Shown: positions 6,334 through 7,085 of the stretch, one piece after another | Layout: each line of letters begins with the position of its first letter | Position numbering within the stretch: the stretch's first letter is position 1 | Source of the DNA: an uncultured Opitutaceae bacterium | GTDB lineage: Bacteria; Verrucomicrobiota; Verrucomicrobiia; Opitutales; Opitutaceae | Reading direction: 5' to 3' | Assembly: GCA_903885525.1 (NCBI GenBank) | Contig: CAISJA010000100.1 | Span: forward strand, 1 to 7,085 | Length of the DNA: 7,085 bases | Notes under the pieces: model-generated | What the model saw: only the letters and a program-made list of their open reading frames with translations | What the model was told of the DNA's origin: nothing | Database searches by the model: none | Translations under genes and position numbers: made by a program

Positions 6334-7085
6334 GTGCCCGCCTCCTCGACCCTCCGCTTCCCGAATCTCCGCCAGCCCGGTCTGCTCTATTGCCAGGACG
6401 AGGCCAACCTCGCCCTCGTCGAGCAACGGCTCTCCGTCCGCCTCGTCGCGCGTGACGACTGGCTGCAGATCGACGGCTCCGCTGATGCGGTCGCCCGCGC
6501 CGGCCTCTTTTTCACCCTGCTGAACGAAGGCCGCACCCAGGGGCTCGACCTCCGCCCACCCGACTTCGTGCGCCTGCTCGGGACCTTTGCCGGCGAGGAC
6601 GGGCCGGACCGCCTGCGCCTCCTCTTCGCCGAGCCGCTCGTCCTCGCCACAAAACGGAAGAGCATCGTCCCGAAAACCATCGGCCAGAAACTCTACCTGC
6701 AGGCCATTCAGAAAAATCCGGTCGTCTTCGGCATCGGCCCCGCCGGCACCGGCAAGACCTACCTCGCCATGGCCGCCGCGGTGTCGGCCCTGCTCAAAAA
6801 CCAGGTGCAGCGCATCGTGCTCACCCGCCCCGCCGTCGAGGCGGGGGAGACACTCGGCTTCCTCCCCGGCGATCTCCGCGAAAAGATCCTGCCCTACCTC
6901 CGCCCGCTCTACGACGCGCTCCACGATATGCTCGATGCCGAGGATATCGCACGCCTCACCGAGAAAGGCGTCATCGAAATCGCCCCGCTCGCCTACATGC
7001 GCGGACGCACCCTCGCCAACGCCTTCGTCATCCTCGACGAAGCCCAGAACACCACCACCGAGCAGATGTTCATGGTCCTCACCCG
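6334..7085 (+). CDS. phoH: PhoH-family ATPase (PhoH/YbeZ-like), N-terminal part
   Basis: About 250 codons are present; the right edge cuts the gene. The PhoH domain shows Walker A GPAGTGKT (residues 135-142, K141) and Walker B FVILDEAQNT (D235, E236). It also has the family hallmarks SIVPKT, LTRPAVEAGETLGFLPGDL, EKILPYLRPLYDAL and IEIAPLAYMRGRTL. Before it lies an N-terminal region of about 100 residues (LLYCQDEANLALVEQRLSV) that matches the small N-terminal domain of YbeZ-type PhoH proteins. The family binds ATP and is linked to RNA metabolism and, through YbeY, to rRNA maturation; ybeY often follows, but it would lie outside this window. No ATG is available upstream in frame. The GTG at 6334 gives a start like (M)PASSTLRFPNLRQPG, which fits the family. 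The frame itself stays open back past 6181. The leader is very pyrimidine-rich and has no Shine-Dalgarno. Identity is secure; the start is less so. Confidence 0.93.
   Translation, partial: MPASSTLRFPNLRQPGLLYCQDEANLALVEQRLSVRLVARDDWLQIDGSADAVARAGLFFTLLNEGRTQGLDLRPPDFVRLLGTFAGEDGPDRLRLLFAEPLVLATKRKSIVPKTIGQKLYLQAIQKNPVVFGIGPAGTGKTYLAMAAAVSALLKNQVQRIVLTRPAVEAGETLGFLPGDLREKILPYLRPLYDALHDMLDAEDIARLTEKGVIEIAPLAYMRGRTLANAFVILDEAQNTTTEQMFMVLT

Overview
This is a GC-rich chromosomal window whose plus-strand genes are strongly C-rich. The gene set (a Kdo transferase start, a bacterial deoxyhypusine-synthase-like protein, a secreted M16 protease, an exosortase, a HIT hydrolase and a PhoH ATPase) suggests a Gram-negative bacterium. 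The protein style resembles Verrucomicrobiota of the Opitutaceae type. That assignment is remembered resemblance, not a search result.

Layout. On the minus strand at the left edge is the first 29 codons of a probable Kdo transferase (waaA, 1-87). It lies 101 bp downstream of a deoxyhypusine-synthase-family gene (189-1235). A 151-bp divergent spacer separates the latter from a plus-strand gene for a two-unit M16 zinc protease with a signal peptide (1387-4251). This protease converges on a minus-strand exosortase (4371-5420). A 272-bp spacer containing a strong inverted repeat precedes a plus-strand HIT-family nucleotide hydrolase (5693-6190). After a possible small terminator and a very pyrimidine-rich leader comes phoH (6334 onward), cut by the right edge of the window. 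No gene-free stretch exceeds 300 bp. I saw no tRNA, rRNA, CRISPR array, IS element or phage gene.

The genes do not form one obvious pathway. Four have envelope or surface themes: Kdo addition to lipid A (WaaA), an exported protease, and protein sorting at the inner membrane (exosortase), beside a polyamine-type enzyme. HIT and PhoH are housekeeping nucleotide and RNA-related proteins. I found no convincing undescribed multi-gene system. The most interesting points are the altered polyamine pocket of the deoxyhypusine-synthase-like protein, the exosortase with a Gly/Ala/Pro-rich insert and no sorting partner in view, the inverted repeat at 5489-5524, and the consistent lack of Shine-Dalgarno sequences in front of the genes.
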